A stretch of 52,752 bases of DNA from Candidatus Gastranaerophilales bacterium (GTDB lineage Bacteria; Cyanobacteriota; Vampirovibrionia; Gastranaerophilales; Gastranaerophilaceae): contig CALVAQ010000013.1 of the NCBI GenBank assembly GCA_944325595.1, positions 1 to 52,752 of the forward strand. The letters run 5' to 3'. Below the pieces are notes generated by a model. It was given only the letters and a program-made list of their open reading frames with translations, ran no database searches and was not told the origin of the DNA. The position numbers were made by a program, and so were the translations under genes. The stretch's first letter is position 1. Every line of letters begins with the position of its first letter. Shown piece by piece: positions 40,917 through 49,704 of this stretch.

Positions 40917-42896
40917 TTACAAGCTGTTTTCCAGCTCGTTGAGTTTGTCTTTGTACGAGGTCTTATTGTAGTTTATTTTTGATGAAATAATCGGCTGCCG
41001 GTATTCGGATTTGTTTATTGAACGTCCGTCCACAATCGGAGAAGGAGGCATAATAGTCCACTTGTACAGGGCTGTTGACATCCTGCGGAAGAATTTTTGC
41101 AGCCATTCTGATTTTTGTTCTTTTGAGACCGGCTGATTTTGCTCTTTCATATGCTTTTCATATAAAAATTCTTCATCCAGCATATCCCCGATTGTCTGCT
41201 GCAGGTTTTCGACACGCCAGATAATTTCATCCAAAAATTCGTACGGCATAAGCGCTTCTTCCGCAAGCAGAGGTTTACCCGTTTTGGGATTTATTGCAAG
41301 TTCAGCACCCGGTCTTTTTGCAATAATTTCCTCCGGGATAGCATTTTTTTGTTCTCTGTTTTTATTGAGCCATCTTGCTAGCGCAAAAAGTTTTGTTTTG
41401 GAAACATCGGCAAGAGGAGCAAAACCGCCGGACATATCACCGTTAATCGTTGCATAGCCCATATAGAGTTCGGACTTGTCTGATGTCGCAACAGGCAGAC
41501 ATGCCTGAAACTCATTTGCCACTCCCCAGAGGATGATTGCTCTTGAACGTGCCTGAATATTGTCGTTTGTGAAAGACTCTTTGTAGCGGCAATTCCAGTT
41601 TTCTTCAATTTGAGAAAAAGTGTAATCGAATTTTTCTCTTGTGACATCAAATATGTCCTTTATCGGTATTTCTGCAAAATTTATGCCAAGATTTCGGGCA
41701 AGAGTTTTTGCATCATTTCTGCTTTCGCTGCTTGTAATTTTTGACGGCATACTGAGTCCGAAAACATTCTCTGCTCCCAGTGCATCGGTAAGCAAAACAG
41801 CACTGACAGTTGAATCCAATCCTCCTGAGAGTCCGAGAACAGCTCTTTTAAATCCTGTTTTTTGAAAGTAATCTCTTATTGATTGGACGATTGTAAGATA
41901 TGTACGCTCCAAATCCGGCTCATGGTCAAGACTAAAAGCTTTTTGTTCCGTAAGTGTTTTTTCCAGACCTTTTGGAAGAGGATAAACTTTGCCTGTTTTA
42001 TCAAATACATCCACAATAAAGAACTGTTCTTCATATGATTTCGCTCTGTATAAGAGGTTTCCTTCTCCGTCATAGACTCTGCTTGCTCCTTCAAAAGACA
42101 AGCATTCGCCCGAGCCTACCTGATTTACATATGCAATCGGAAGATTATGTTTTTTTGCGGCAAATGATAGCATGTTGTGCTTTAGCTGTTCTTTTTTTGC
42201 TCTTGTGATAGAAGAAGAGCAGTTTATCAAATAATCAGGATGCTGCTCTTTTACTACGATTTCCACGGGATCTGCGGCATATAGGTTTTTGTCGAAAAAG
42301 TCAAAATCATTCCATCCGTCTTCACAGACGATTATACCTGTTTTTTTATTGGAAATATCCGTTATTCTGTTGGCACTGTCAACTTCTGCCGGTTCAAAAT
42401 GACGGTAGTCATTAAATTCAGCATAGTTTGGTAAAAGGGTCTTTCTTATAACTTTTTCTATTCTTCCGTTTGAAAGAACGGCAATAGAATTGAAATATTT
42501 TTTGCCCTTTTTGCTCTTATTAAATTCAACAAAACCTATTATTACTTTTGTTTTTTTTGTCTTTGTTGCAAGAACCTGCAGCCATTCAATGTTTTCTTCA
42601 ACAATAAGAGGAAATCTGTCAATAAAATCACCTATCGGGTATCCTATCAAATACATCTCAGGAAAAACTATTGCAGACAAATTGAGATTGTTTGCCCATT
42701 CTATCCATTTTACAGCTTTCAGAGCATTTCCTTTTATATCTCCGGAGTGGGGATTTATTTGTGCAAGCGCAATAGCCCCTTGCGGCAAAAGAGGTTTTAT
42801 TTGTTCGCAAAGCGCTGATTTTTCTTCTTTTGAAAGTGAATTGCTTTTTAAGTCTTTATCGATTATGTCTGTTAGATTATATAATTTTTCGTCCAT
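40917..42896 (-). CDS. nadE: Glutamine-dependent NAD+ synthetase
   Basis: From the ATG at 42896 (659 aa), supported by GAGGG 8 bases upstream; the open frame runs 10 codons further. The N-terminal nitrilase-type glutaminase domain (~45-310) keeps the triad: Glu in VFPEMYLIGYP, Lys in RKTLLPNYAEF, Cys in IIVCEDGWND. The C-terminal synthetase domain (~340-640) has the ATP loop GLSGGLDSTVSAVL and TSDKSELYMGYATINGDMSGG. It converts deamido-NAD to NAD with glutamine nitrogen. The family's long form is typical. Convergent with nifS. Confidence 0.96.
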   Translation of the reverse strand: MDEKLYNLTDIIDKDLKSNSLSKEEKSALCEQIKPLLPQGAIALAQINPHSGDIKGNALKAVKWIEWANNLNLSAIVFPEMYLIGYPIGDFIDRFPLIVEENIEWLQVLATKTKKTKVIIGFVEFNKSKKGKKYFNSIAVLSNGRIEKVIRKTLLPNYAEFNDYRHFEPAEVDSANRITDISNKKTGIIVCEDGWNDFDFFDKNLYAADPVEIVVKEQHPDYLINCSSSITRAKKEQLKHNMLSFAAKKHNLPIAYVNQVGSGECLSFEGASRVYDGEGNLLYRAKSYEEQFFIVDVFDKTGKVYPLPKGLEKTLTEQKAFSLDHEPDLERTYLTIVQSIRDYFQKTGFKRAVLGLSGGLDSTVSAVLLTDALGAENVFGLSMPSKITSSESRNDAKTLARNLGINFAEIPIKDIFDVTREKFDYTFSQIEENWNCRYKESFTNDNIQARSRAIILWGVANEFQACLPVATSDKSELYMGYATINGDMSGGFAPLADVSKTKLFALARWLNKNREQKNAIPEEIIAKRPGAELAINPKTGKPLLAEEALMPYEFLDEIIWRVENLQQTIGDMLDEEFLYEKHMKEQNQPVSKEQKSEWLQKFFRRMSTALYKWTIMPPSPIVDGRSINKSEYRQPIISSKINYNKTSYKDKLNELENSL

Positions 42897-42951
42897 GTAA
42901 ATACCCTCTGCAAAATATTTTATCAAAAACAGACAGACAAATGACTTTCGT

Positions 42952-43629
42952 TTAAACGCTGAAAAGTTCTCTGTTAAACTGGCTGTAATCGGAAATTATT
43001 TCATTTACTTCGGACATATTTTTATACAACTCTTTGCTTTCCAAAGAAGCAATTGCAACAATGTATCCGATTCCTGCATTTTTTGCCGCTTTTATACCGG
43101 ACACGGCATCTTCTACAACAATACACTGCTCTGGCAGCAAGTTCAGGTTTTTTGCAGCTTTCAGATATATGTCGGGAGCAGGTTTTCCCGGGGTTGTACC
43201 GTCATCATAGACTATTTTTGAAACATCAAACCATTTTGGAAGATTCATTTCTTTTATATAAAAATCCACATTATCCTTTTCAGACATTGTGGCAATGGTA
43301 TGCGGAATATTCTTTTCGCACAAAAAATCCAAAAAATCTGTTGCATATGGTGCAAAATGAAAGTTTTCTCTGTCTTTAAGGCACATTTGTCTGTATAGTG
43401 ATTCTTTCTCTTTTGCCAGTTTTTGACAGAGTTCCCTGTCCGGTTTTTTACCTATTGCATACGAAATTATATCTTCGTTTGTTCTGCCGAACATATGATT
43501 TCTCATCTCATCATCGGAAAATTCGTAACCTCTAAGCTGTTTTGAAAAAAGCTTCCAGGCATCATAATGTTTTTTTGAATCAAAAAACAATGTTCCGTTA
43601 TAGTCAAAAATTATACCTTTATATTTCAT
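42952..43629 (-). CDS. HAD family hydrolase with DxN motif I
   Basis: 225 aa, beta-phosphoglucomutase-like layout: core, helical cap (~15-85), VEDAVSGIKAAKNAGIGYIVAI as motif IV. Motif I is FDYNGTLFFDS: the nucleophile Asp9 is present but the usual second (acid/base) Asp is Asn11. I recall a sub-group of HAD proteins with F-D-[FY]-N-G-T-L-F, so this is probably a family trait and not damage. It may alter catalysis (for example slower phosphate release or use as a mutase or regulator). Substrate unknown. Confidence 0.88.
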   Translation of the reverse strand: MKYKGIIFDYNGTLFFDSKKHYDAWKLFSKQLRGYEFSDDEMRNHMFGRTNEDIISYAIGKKPDRELCQKLAKEKESLYRQMCLKDRENFHFAPYATDFLDFLCEKNIPHTIATMSEKDNVDFYIKEMNLPKWFDVSKIVYDDGTTPGKPAPDIYLKAAKNLNLLPEQCIVVEDAVSGIKAAKNAGIGYIVAIASLESKELYKNMSEVNEIISDYSQFNRELFSV

Positions 43630-43659
43630 AAATACCTCTTCTCAATTTTTGAGTATAAC

Positions 43660-43693
43660 AAAAAAACACCGCCAATAGAGGCGGTGTTTTTTT
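43660..43693 (-). terminator. Terminator of the peroxiredoxin-thioredoxin operon
   Basis: Stem AAAAACACCGCC/GGCGGTGTTTTT with a 6-nt loop, abutting the stop codon of the thioredoxin gene; the T-run lies past the stem in the minus direction. Confidence 0.88.
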
Positions 43694-44024
43694 AGTTTTG
43701 ATTTTCGTACTTTGAAAGAATTTTTTTTAGTTCTTCCTTTTGATGGACTCCCGCTTTTTGCTCAACGAGCTTGCCTTTTTTGAAAACGAGTATTGCCGGT
43801 ATTCCGCTTATAAAATATTCTGAGGCTTTTTCTCTGTTTTCATCTACGTTTATCTTTGCAACCATGACTTCATCTCCCATCTCGGCAGCGAGTTCATCAA
43901 TAATAGGTCCCTGTGTCCTGCAATGCCCGCACCACGGTGCAAAAAAATCCACAAGAACGGGTTTGTCTGTATTGTTCAGTTCTATATCGAAATTTTCATC
44001 CGTCAATTCAATTACTTTTGACAT
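43692..44024 (-). CDS. Thioredoxin with CGHC active site
   Basis: 110 aa. Active site WCGHC (residues 31-35) in FFAPWCGHCRTQGP, with Asp26 region VLVDFFAP and cis-Pro in SGIPAILVF. CGHC is the motif of eukaryotic protein disulfide isomerase and gives a higher redox potential than CGPC, so this thioredoxin may be tuned differently from TrxA at 12848. It follows the peroxiredoxin by 14 bp, so the likely job is to reduce that peroxiredoxin (inference). Confidence 0.94.
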   Translation of the reverse strand: MSKVIELTDENFDIELNNTDKPVLVDFFAPWCGHCRTQGPIIDELAAEMGDEVMVAKINVDENREKASEYFISGIPAILVFKKGKLVEQKAGVHQKEELKKILSKYENQN

Positions 44025-44038
44025 ATATTCTCCTATCT

Positions 44039-44818
44039 TTAGTTACATATATTTTCTTCATGATTTAAAAGTTTTTCATTCAAAACATCTCTTGGCAGAC
44101 TTTTGAAACACAAAAACCAGTCGTAACACTTTGTATCCTCCATATTTTTCAGTCGCTCTATAGCCTCTTGTTTGGTTGACGGAGGTGTAATAATAACCTC
44201 ATCGCCAGCTTCCCAGTTTGCCGGAGTGACAACACTGAATTTGTCCGTTGTTTGAAGCGCAATCAGCAGCCTTTTTATTTCTTCGATATTTCGTCCGTTT
44301 GTCTGCGGATAATAAAGTATGGCTCGGACTATTCCGTCAGGGTCAATAATAAACACAGCTCTTACTGTTTTTGTATTGTCGGCATTAGGCTGAATCATTC
44401 CGTATTTTTTCGCTATAGAACGATTGGCATCTTCTATCAGGGGAAAGGCTGTATCGAACTCTGAGTAATCGTTTTTTTCAATATTTTCTTTAATATCTTT
44501 CAGCCAGGCAAAATGTGAATTGAGGCTGTCAACGGACAAGCCGAGAAGTTTTGTATTAAGCTTTTCAAAATCTTTTTTCATTGATTCAAACAACATAAAC
44601 TCTGTCGTGCACACTGGCGTAAAATCTGCGGGATGAGAAAAGAAAATAACCCAATTGCCTTTGTAGTCATCGGGAAAGCAAATCAAACCCTGCGTGCTTT
44701 TGGCAAAAAAAGACGGAGCTTTGTCTCCTATCAAAGGTATACTTTTTTTCTTTCTGCTGTTTATTAAACCAAAAGCCAAACCCGCTATTGCAGCAAAAAG
44801 AAAAATTCTTTTAAACAT
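44039..44818 (-). CDS. Membrane-anchored 1-Cys-type (Prx6) peroxiredoxin
   Basis: 259 aa. Residues 1-20 (FKRIFLFAAIAGLAFGLIN) form an N-terminal hydrophobic anchor or uncleaved signal followed by RKKK. The Prx domain has the peroxidatic Cys70 in HPADFTPVCTTEF with Thr67 and Pro63 in place, and the C-terminal NWEAGDEVIITPPS of the Prx6 class. Extra Cys residues occur near the C-terminus (CYDWFLCF). It reduces peroxides. The positive-inside rule places the RKKK-plus-Prx part in the cytoplasm. Operon with the CGHC thioredoxin. Confidence 0.92.
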   Translation of the reverse strand: MFKRIFLFAAIAGLAFGLINSRKKKSIPLIGDKAPSFFAKSTQGLICFPDDYKGNWVIFFSHPADFTPVCTTEFMLFESMKKDFEKLNTKLLGLSVDSLNSHFAWLKDIKENIEKNDYSEFDTAFPLIEDANRSIAKKYGMIQPNADNTKTVRAVFIIDPDGIVRAILYYPQTNGRNIEEIKRLLIALQTTDKFSVVTPANWEAGDEVIITPPSTKQEAIERLKNMEDTKCYDWFLCFKSLPRDVLNEKLLNHEENICN

Positions 44819-45136
44819 ATAATTCCTTTCCGTTCAGATAAAACCTGCCTTTAGTTTTATTTAAATTTTACGGTCTATCATCCGCCACGGGATTTCTATT
44901 ACGGTTTGTTTATTAAGGAGTATAATCTGTTCTATAATTTAAATGTCCTGGAAAAATTCGTGATAAGACATCGCTGTCTGCCCGTCCAATTTCGCCCTCG
45001 CAGGAGAGGGAGAGTTATCAAAACGCAGGTCGGATTTACTAATCCGACTGAAACTATCGTCACTTATTCCTTAAAATCCTGAACCTGCTCCTTAAGACGA
45101 TAAAATGGTATTGCATACTGAACAGTGCTAAATGAA
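44819..45136. other. Intergenic region with GC-rich REP-like block
   Basis: 318 bp without a gene. It holds the 5' region of the peroxiredoxin operon and, at about 44945-45060, a GC-richer block containing CCCTC ... GAGGG and a perfect hairpin GTCGGATT-TACT-AATCCGAC (45029-45048). The rest is AT-rich and featureless. Confidence 0.55.
44945..45060. repeat. REP-like intergenic repeat candidate
   Basis: A stretch clearly richer in G+C than its surroundings. It contains an imperfect CCCTC/GAGGG hairpin near 45000 and an 8-bp perfect stem GTCGGATT/AATCCGAC at 45029-45048. The short-stem-plus-TACT-loop style resembles the REP palindromes that RAYT enzymes handle, and a RAYT remnant is present at 11139. 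No second copy of this block was found in the window. Confidence 0.4.
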
Positions 45137-46939
45137 TCAGCATGCATCAATTTTCATAATACAATTATTACAGTCAAAGCTTAGCTTATATTTTGCACCC
45201 AATTCATCAACAAGATAAAGTTTCCGATTGTCTTTGATTTTTTTTAGGCAAATACCTGCAAAATCCCTCAAACAGTGTTTTGTTTTCATCAGTGTAATCT
45301 GTTTTTTTATTTTATTACACTCCGGCGAATATTCTTTTACGCTGCATTCACAGTTATTATAAAATTTTTCAGCCTTTTTATTGGAAATATTAAAAGAATA
45401 ATCCAACTCTTTGACGGGATATGGAGTTTTTTTAAAACAGGTCTCTCGAATTTGGTTTTTATAATTCTTTCTTGAAACTTCCTGCAGATTTAAAATCAAG
45501 TCTCTTCTTATTTCATTTATTTTTGACACCGGCAGAAAGATGTTAAAATCAGTATCAACAAATACATCTTGTGCATAAAATTCGGTATCACCCAGTTTTG
45601 AAAGCTGTTTTGCTATATTTTCTTTAGCTTTTGCCAAATTTTTTGCAATTTCATAATCTTCATTAAAATAATAAGTTACTCTGTTGTCACCAAAAGAACA
45701 AAATTCGATTTTTGTATTATCTACACATATCTTTAACGGCAGCTTTCTGGAAAATTGTGCATTATACAGTGATTTGTAGAACTCGGAATCAAAATTTCTG
45801 TACAATATAGTACCATTGCTAATGTTTGAAGGATTTAAAACTTCAAATGTATTTGGATTTATAATTTTCTTAATAGTTGTACCGTTAAGCTCATTGCCGG
45901 AATCAAAGAAAGCCAGTTTGTCTGCTGTGTGTAGTTCAGATTTTGAATCAATTTTTACTGTATAGTTTTCAACTGCAACTACTTTTCCGATTTTTTCACC
46001 CGCATATTTAGGAGTTTTAGGATTAACAAAAGTCTTTCTTTTGGAATCAAAATAAAAATCGGTATACTCTCTGTTAAAAGTTTTGTTTATATCAGGTTTA
46101 AAATCAGTAAATATCTCGCCTTTTGAAGATTTTAGCTCAGCTGAAATCTTGTCTATAATATGTCTGTAATGAGATACCGTGTTTGCCACATATTCTTTGT
46201 CTTTCAACCTGCCTTCAATTTTTAATGAAGTTACACCTGCATCAACTAGTTCTTTAATATGATTTGAGAGATTGTTATCTTTCATCGACAGCAAATAGCC
46301 CTGTTTTATTACAGTTTGTCCTGCTTCGTCAACAACCGAATACTTTTTTCTGCAAGGCTGGGCGCACTCACCTCTGTTAGCGCTTCTGCCGCCGATATAA
46401 TAACTCATGTAACATTGTCCGCTGTATGAAACACACAAAGCACCATGGATGAAAACTTCTGTCTCTATATCAATTTTCGAGGTCACCTCTTTTATCTGAG
46501 AAAGTGAAAACTCTCTGGGCAAAACAACACGCTCGACATTACAGTCTTTTAGAAATTTAATCTTATCAGGAGTGTCGTTGTTGCATTGTGTACTGGCGTG
46601 CAAGGGAATGGGTGGCAATTCCATTTCAAAAAAAGCAAAATCCTGAAAGATTATTGCATCTACACCTATTTCGTACAGTTTCCATATTAAATTTTCGACT
46701 TGCTCCAATTCATTGTCAAAAAGTATTGTATTAACGGTCACATAAATTTTTACACAGAACTTGTGAGCATATTCGACTATCTTTTTTATGTCCTCAAGAG
46801 AATTTCCGGCTTTTTTTCTTGCGCCAAAATCCGCTGCACCGATGTAAACTGCATCAGCACCGGCATTTATTGCCGTAAAAGCACACTCTATATTTTTTGC
46901 CGGTGCCAGTAATTCAATTTTATTTTTAATAGTATTCAT
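45137..46939 (-). CDS. Peptidase U32 family protein
   Basis: 600 aa. The N-terminal barrel (~5-280) has ELLAPAKNIECAFTAINAGADAVYIGA, FIHGALCVSYSGQCYMSYYIGGRSANRGECAQPCRKKY (the U32 signature with a Cys cluster that may bind Fe-S) and LKIEGRLKDKEYVA. The remaining ~320 residues are the long C-terminal part of RlhA/YdcP-type members, with a second Cys group at the end (CNKIKKQITLMKTKHC ... CLKK ... CNNC). By family knowledge such proteins either modify 23S rRNA (RlhA, C2501 hydroxylation) or act as collagenase-like peptidases; the long form favours the RNA-modification type. Monocistronic. Confidence 0.9.
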   Translation of the reverse strand: MNTIKNKIELLAPAKNIECAFTAINAGADAVYIGAADFGARKKAGNSLEDIKKIVEYAHKFCVKIYVTVNTILFDNELEQVENLIWKLYEIGVDAIIFQDFAFFEMELPPIPLHASTQCNNDTPDKIKFLKDCNVERVVLPREFSLSQIKEVTSKIDIETEVFIHGALCVSYSGQCYMSYYIGGRSANRGECAQPCRKKYSVVDEAGQTVIKQGYLLSMKDNNLSNHIKELVDAGVTSLKIEGRLKDKEYVANTVSHYRHIIDKISAELKSSKGEIFTDFKPDINKTFNREYTDFYFDSKRKTFVNPKTPKYAGEKIGKVVAVENYTVKIDSKSELHTADKLAFFDSGNELNGTTIKKIINPNTFEVLNPSNISNGTILYRNFDSEFYKSLYNAQFSRKLPLKICVDNTKIEFCSFGDNRVTYYFNEDYEIAKNLAKAKENIAKQLSKLGDTEFYAQDVFVDTDFNIFLPVSKINEIRRDLILNLQEVSRKNYKNQIRETCFKKTPYPVKELDYSFNISNKKAEKFYNNCECSVKEYSPECNKIKKQITLMKTKHCLRDFAGICLKKIKDNRKLYLVDELGAKYKLSFDCNNCIMKIDAC

Positions 46940-47042
46940 TACAAAAATTATACAATAATTTAAGAAAATATCTGAAAACAGGTGACAACAGAATATGTTT
47001 TTATTACGATATAGTCAAACTTAAATTACAAAGGAGAATATT

Positions 47043-47546
47043 ATGCAAGTTATCTTAAAAAAAGATGTACAAAATGTTGGCGAAGCCGGTGATATAGTTA
47101 ATGTAAAAGACGGTTACGCAAGAAATTTTTTAATTCCTCAGAATGTTGCTGAAATAGCTACAGAAGGTGCTTTGAGAAACAGAGAACAAAACCTCGCAAG
47201 AATCAAAGCAAAACAAGAAAAACTTCATCAGGAAGCTCTTGAAATTGCTCAAAAAATTGAAGCTCTCGGACAGCTTGAGTTGTCTGCAAAAGCCGGTGAA
47301 ACAGGCAAACTTTTCGGAACAATCACTACAAAAAAATTGGCTGAAGAGCTTAATGCAAAACTCGGTACTTCAATTGACAGAAAAATTATTTCTCTCAATG
47401 CTGCCATCAACAAAATCGGTGAGTTCAAAATGCTTATCAAACTTACTTCTAAAGTAAAAACTGAACTTCCTGTTATTGTTACAGCATCAGAAGTTATTAA
47501 GTCTGAAATTGAAGAAGCTCCCGAAACAGAAGAAGCTGCTGAATAA
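47043..47546 (+). CDS. rplI: 50S ribosomal protein L9
   Basis: 167 aa. The N-terminal MQVILKKDVQNVGEAGDIVNVKDGYARNFLIPQ (rRNA-binding) is joined by a long helix (~50-80) to a C-terminal domain with GKLFGTITTKKLAEEL. The last ~20 residues are acidic (EEAPETEEAAE), slightly longer than usual. An AAGGAGA site precedes the ATG. It is not with the usual rpsF-rpsR-ssb cluster. A terminator follows. Confidence 0.97.
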   Translation: MQVILKKDVQNVGEAGDIVNVKDGYARNFLIPQNVAEIATEGALRNREQNLARIKAKQEKLHQEALEIAQKIEALGQLELSAKAGETGKLFGTITTKKLAEELNAKLGTSIDRKIISLNAAINKIGEFKMLIKLTSKVKTELPVIVTASEVIKSEIEEAPETEEAAE

Positions 47547-47567
47547 AACAGAATTTTACTTTTCATC

Positions 47568-47596
47568 AAAAAGACCTGAAATATCAGGTCTTTTTT
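47568..47596 (+). terminator. Terminator after rplI
   Basis: AAAAAGACCTGA-ATA-TCAGGTCTTTTTT, a perfect stem with a T-run, 22 bp past the stop. Confidence 0.88.
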
Positions 47597-47603
47597 GTTA
47601 CAA
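47595..47603. promoter_or_regulatory. TTGTTACAA motif upstream of the 608-aa gene
   Basis: Inverted repeat TTGT-T-ACAA 88 bp before the ATG at 47691, partly overlapping the T-run of the rplI terminator. One of three exact copies noted in intergenic DNA of the window. Tentative. Confidence 0.3.
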
Positions 47604-47690
47604 ATCTTTAATATTAAATATTCTTAAAGACAATAAATATACTTAAGATGTTTTTATTATAATAAGTGAAGGTAAATAGTAGGTTTGCGC

Positions 47691-49517
47691 ATGTCTCAAA
47701 ATATCTCAAATTTAGGTCGAAACATCAGTACATATCAATACAATCCGTATATCCAACAGCAACAGCAATCTTTTAGTGCCGGTACACCAGTTTCTAACGG
47801 CAAAGTTGTTGAAAGCAATCCTCTTTTGAATGCAGCCACATCAACACCTGATAATCCCGCAAAAATGCTTGCCGCAATGGGATTTAGCGCAGCTGCATTA
47901 ATACCTCTTAATAATGTTATAAACAAACCTCTTATTGAAAAAGAATACGAAAAAACATTTTTTGCAAAAATTGAAAAATATATCGACAAACATTTATCCT
48001 CAAAAAGCTGGGTTAAAAATCTAAACAAAAAAGCTGAAAATTTTAGAACAGCTTTTCAAAATAAAGTAAATAATTCCGAAATACTTCGCACATTATTTAA
48101 AAAGCCGAGTGTTGCCGGACCAATGGCACAGCAGCAGGCTAATGGCTCTATTGGACATATGGCATCAAGAGCTGTTGAAATAATGCAAAAATACAAGAAG
48201 GCACATCCTGAATTTACAGGCTTTGATTCTTTAATTGCAAAAGGAACTAAAGCCAAATTTGAAAGTATTGGACAAATCAGAAATTACATGGATGACGTTG
48301 TCAGAACTATTAAAAATTCAGGTGTATCTGCAACAGAAGTAATAACCAAAAAGCCTAAATGGGGCTTGGGTATTATAAAAAATAAAACATCTTTGCAAGA
48401 AATTATCAATAAATATGATTTAATCAAAAAGTATAAATTTCCGGGTGCTACAGCCGGAGGCAAAGCTTCAGGATATCTTTTAAGAGGAACTGAATGTCTT
48501 ACCAACGGAATATTTGCAGGAATAGGCTCTATTCTTATGCAGGCTATATTTATAGGTCAGTCTGTCAGCGAAGCCTCAAAAGCTGAAAAAGGAGAAAAAT
48601 TCTCTACATTTATGGCTTCTTTAAGCGAGTTGATGGCATTTATGGCTACTATGGGCATACAAATGAGGACTGTTAACCACCTCGCCGGTCTCAAATTTAT
48701 GGGCATGCCTGCCACAGACGTTGCAAAATACAGAAAAGCCGTAAAAATTGCAAACGAAGCAGCAAAATGCGGTAACCACAAAGCCTACAACAAAATGGCA
48801 ATATTAATAAAAAATCTTGAACAAAATGCAAAAAGAAATGTTAAATGGTACCAGAAACCAATCAAATGGATTGGAAATATCTTTGGCTACGGAAGAGTTA
48901 AAGAAACACTAAAACCCTTAAAATCCGGTAAATTCGCAACTGCACTTGCCAAAATACCGAACAAACTCAAAATCTTTACAGGTTTTTCAATAAGAACAGC
49001 ATTTATTATGGCTGTATTGACCCCCATAATTTCCGGATTAGCAAAAAAAGCATCTTATGCAATATTTGGCAAACCTGTAAAAACTCTTGAAAAACAAAAA
49101 GCACAGCAAGAAGCAGATAAAGCAGCCTCACAACAGCAAGAGCCGGTTTCTCAACAACAAGCGGCACAAACTCAAACTCAGCAGCCTGTTCAACCTCAAC
49201 AAACTGTTAATACCGTAACAGCTACTTCAACTGTACAAAGTATGCCGCAGCAGCAAGCTGTTCCCGGAAATCTTATGGATACGATGAACAGAATGCAGCA
49301 ACCGCAAAACACAATTGCATCTCAGTCAATAATGAATCAGGCAGCGCCTGCATCAACTTCTATCTCACCTGATGCGGGAATAAAAAGAACATACATTCCA
49401 AATCCTATACTCGGACCGGAAAATCAGCAAAGTCTTGCAGCTACACGTACCGCAAGAATAGATGCCGTGTTGAGACAGGCTGATTATGCCGAAGCAATGG
49501 CACAAAAATTTATTTAA
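47691..49517 (+). CDS. Lineage-specific hydrophobic protein with Q-rich tail
   Basis: 608 aa from the ATG at 47691 (MSQNISNLGRNISTYQYNPY); TTG at 47685 is in frame, but the ATG is preferred. Weak N-terminal order: QQQQSFSAGTP, then a hydrophobic segment (KMLAAMGFSAAALIPLNNVI), a basic helical region, GTECLTNGIFAGIGSILMQAIF, FSTFMASLSELMAFMATMGI, and SIRTAFIMAVLTPIISGLAKK. Residues ~465-540 are a Q-rich low-complexity tail (QQEPVSQQQAAQTQTQQPVQ), and the end is KRTYIPNPILGP then ARIDAVLRQADYAEAMAQKF. No signal peptide. Layout resembles the 921-aa protein at 13235. Function unknown. Confidence 0.65.
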   Translation: MSQNISNLGRNISTYQYNPYIQQQQQSFSAGTPVSNGKVVESNPLLNAATSTPDNPAKMLAAMGFSAAALIPLNNVINKPLIEKEYEKTFFAKIEKYIDKHLSSKSWVKNLNKKAENFRTAFQNKVNNSEILRTLFKKPSVAGPMAQQQANGSIGHMASRAVEIMQKYKKAHPEFTGFDSLIAKGTKAKFESIGQIRNYMDDVVRTIKNSGVSATEVITKKPKWGLGIIKNKTSLQEIINKYDLIKKYKFPGATAGGKASGYLLRGTECLTNGIFAGIGSILMQAIFIGQSVSEASKAEKGEKFSTFMASLSELMAFMATMGIQMRTVNHLAGLKFMGMPATDVAKYRKAVKIANEAAKCGNHKAYNKMAILIKNLEQNAKRNVKWYQKPIKWIGNIFGYGRVKETLKPLKSGKFATALAKIPNKLKIFTGFSIRTAFIMAVLTPIISGLAKKASYAIFGKPVKTLEKQKAQQEADKAASQQQEPVSQQQAAQTQTQQPVQPQQTVNTVTATSTVQSMPQQQAVPGNLMDTMNRMQQPQNTIASQSIMNQAAPASTSISPDAGIKRTYIPNPILGPENQQSLAATRTARIDAVLRQADYAEAMAQKFI

Positions 49518-49552
49518 ATTTTTCTAATAAATAACTCCTTATAACATGCGTA

Positions 49553-49580
49553 TTAACCTGTACATATTTGTACAGGTTAA
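49553..49580. terminator. Terminator after the 608-aa gene
   Basis: A perfect 12-bp stem TTAACCTGTACA/TGTACAGGTTAA with a TATT loop, then TATTTT. It separates this gene from the next. Confidence 0.8.
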
Positions 49581-49584
49581 TATT

Positions 49585-49593
49585 TTGTAACAA
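49585..49593. promoter_or_regulatory. TTGTAACAA motif upstream of the 641-aa gene
   Basis: Inverted repeat 112 bp before the ATG at 49705. It is followed by AATTCAAA as at 20272-20288 (TTTTGTAACAATT-TTCAAA shared over about 20 bases). Tentative. Confidence 0.35.
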
Positions 49594-49704
49594 TTAATTC
49601 AAAATTTAGCAATAAAACAAGTTTTATATACTTTATATATATAAGATATAAAACTAGACATCTATATGGGTATTAAGAGAGAGACTAAAGGATAAAGACC
49701 AGTA

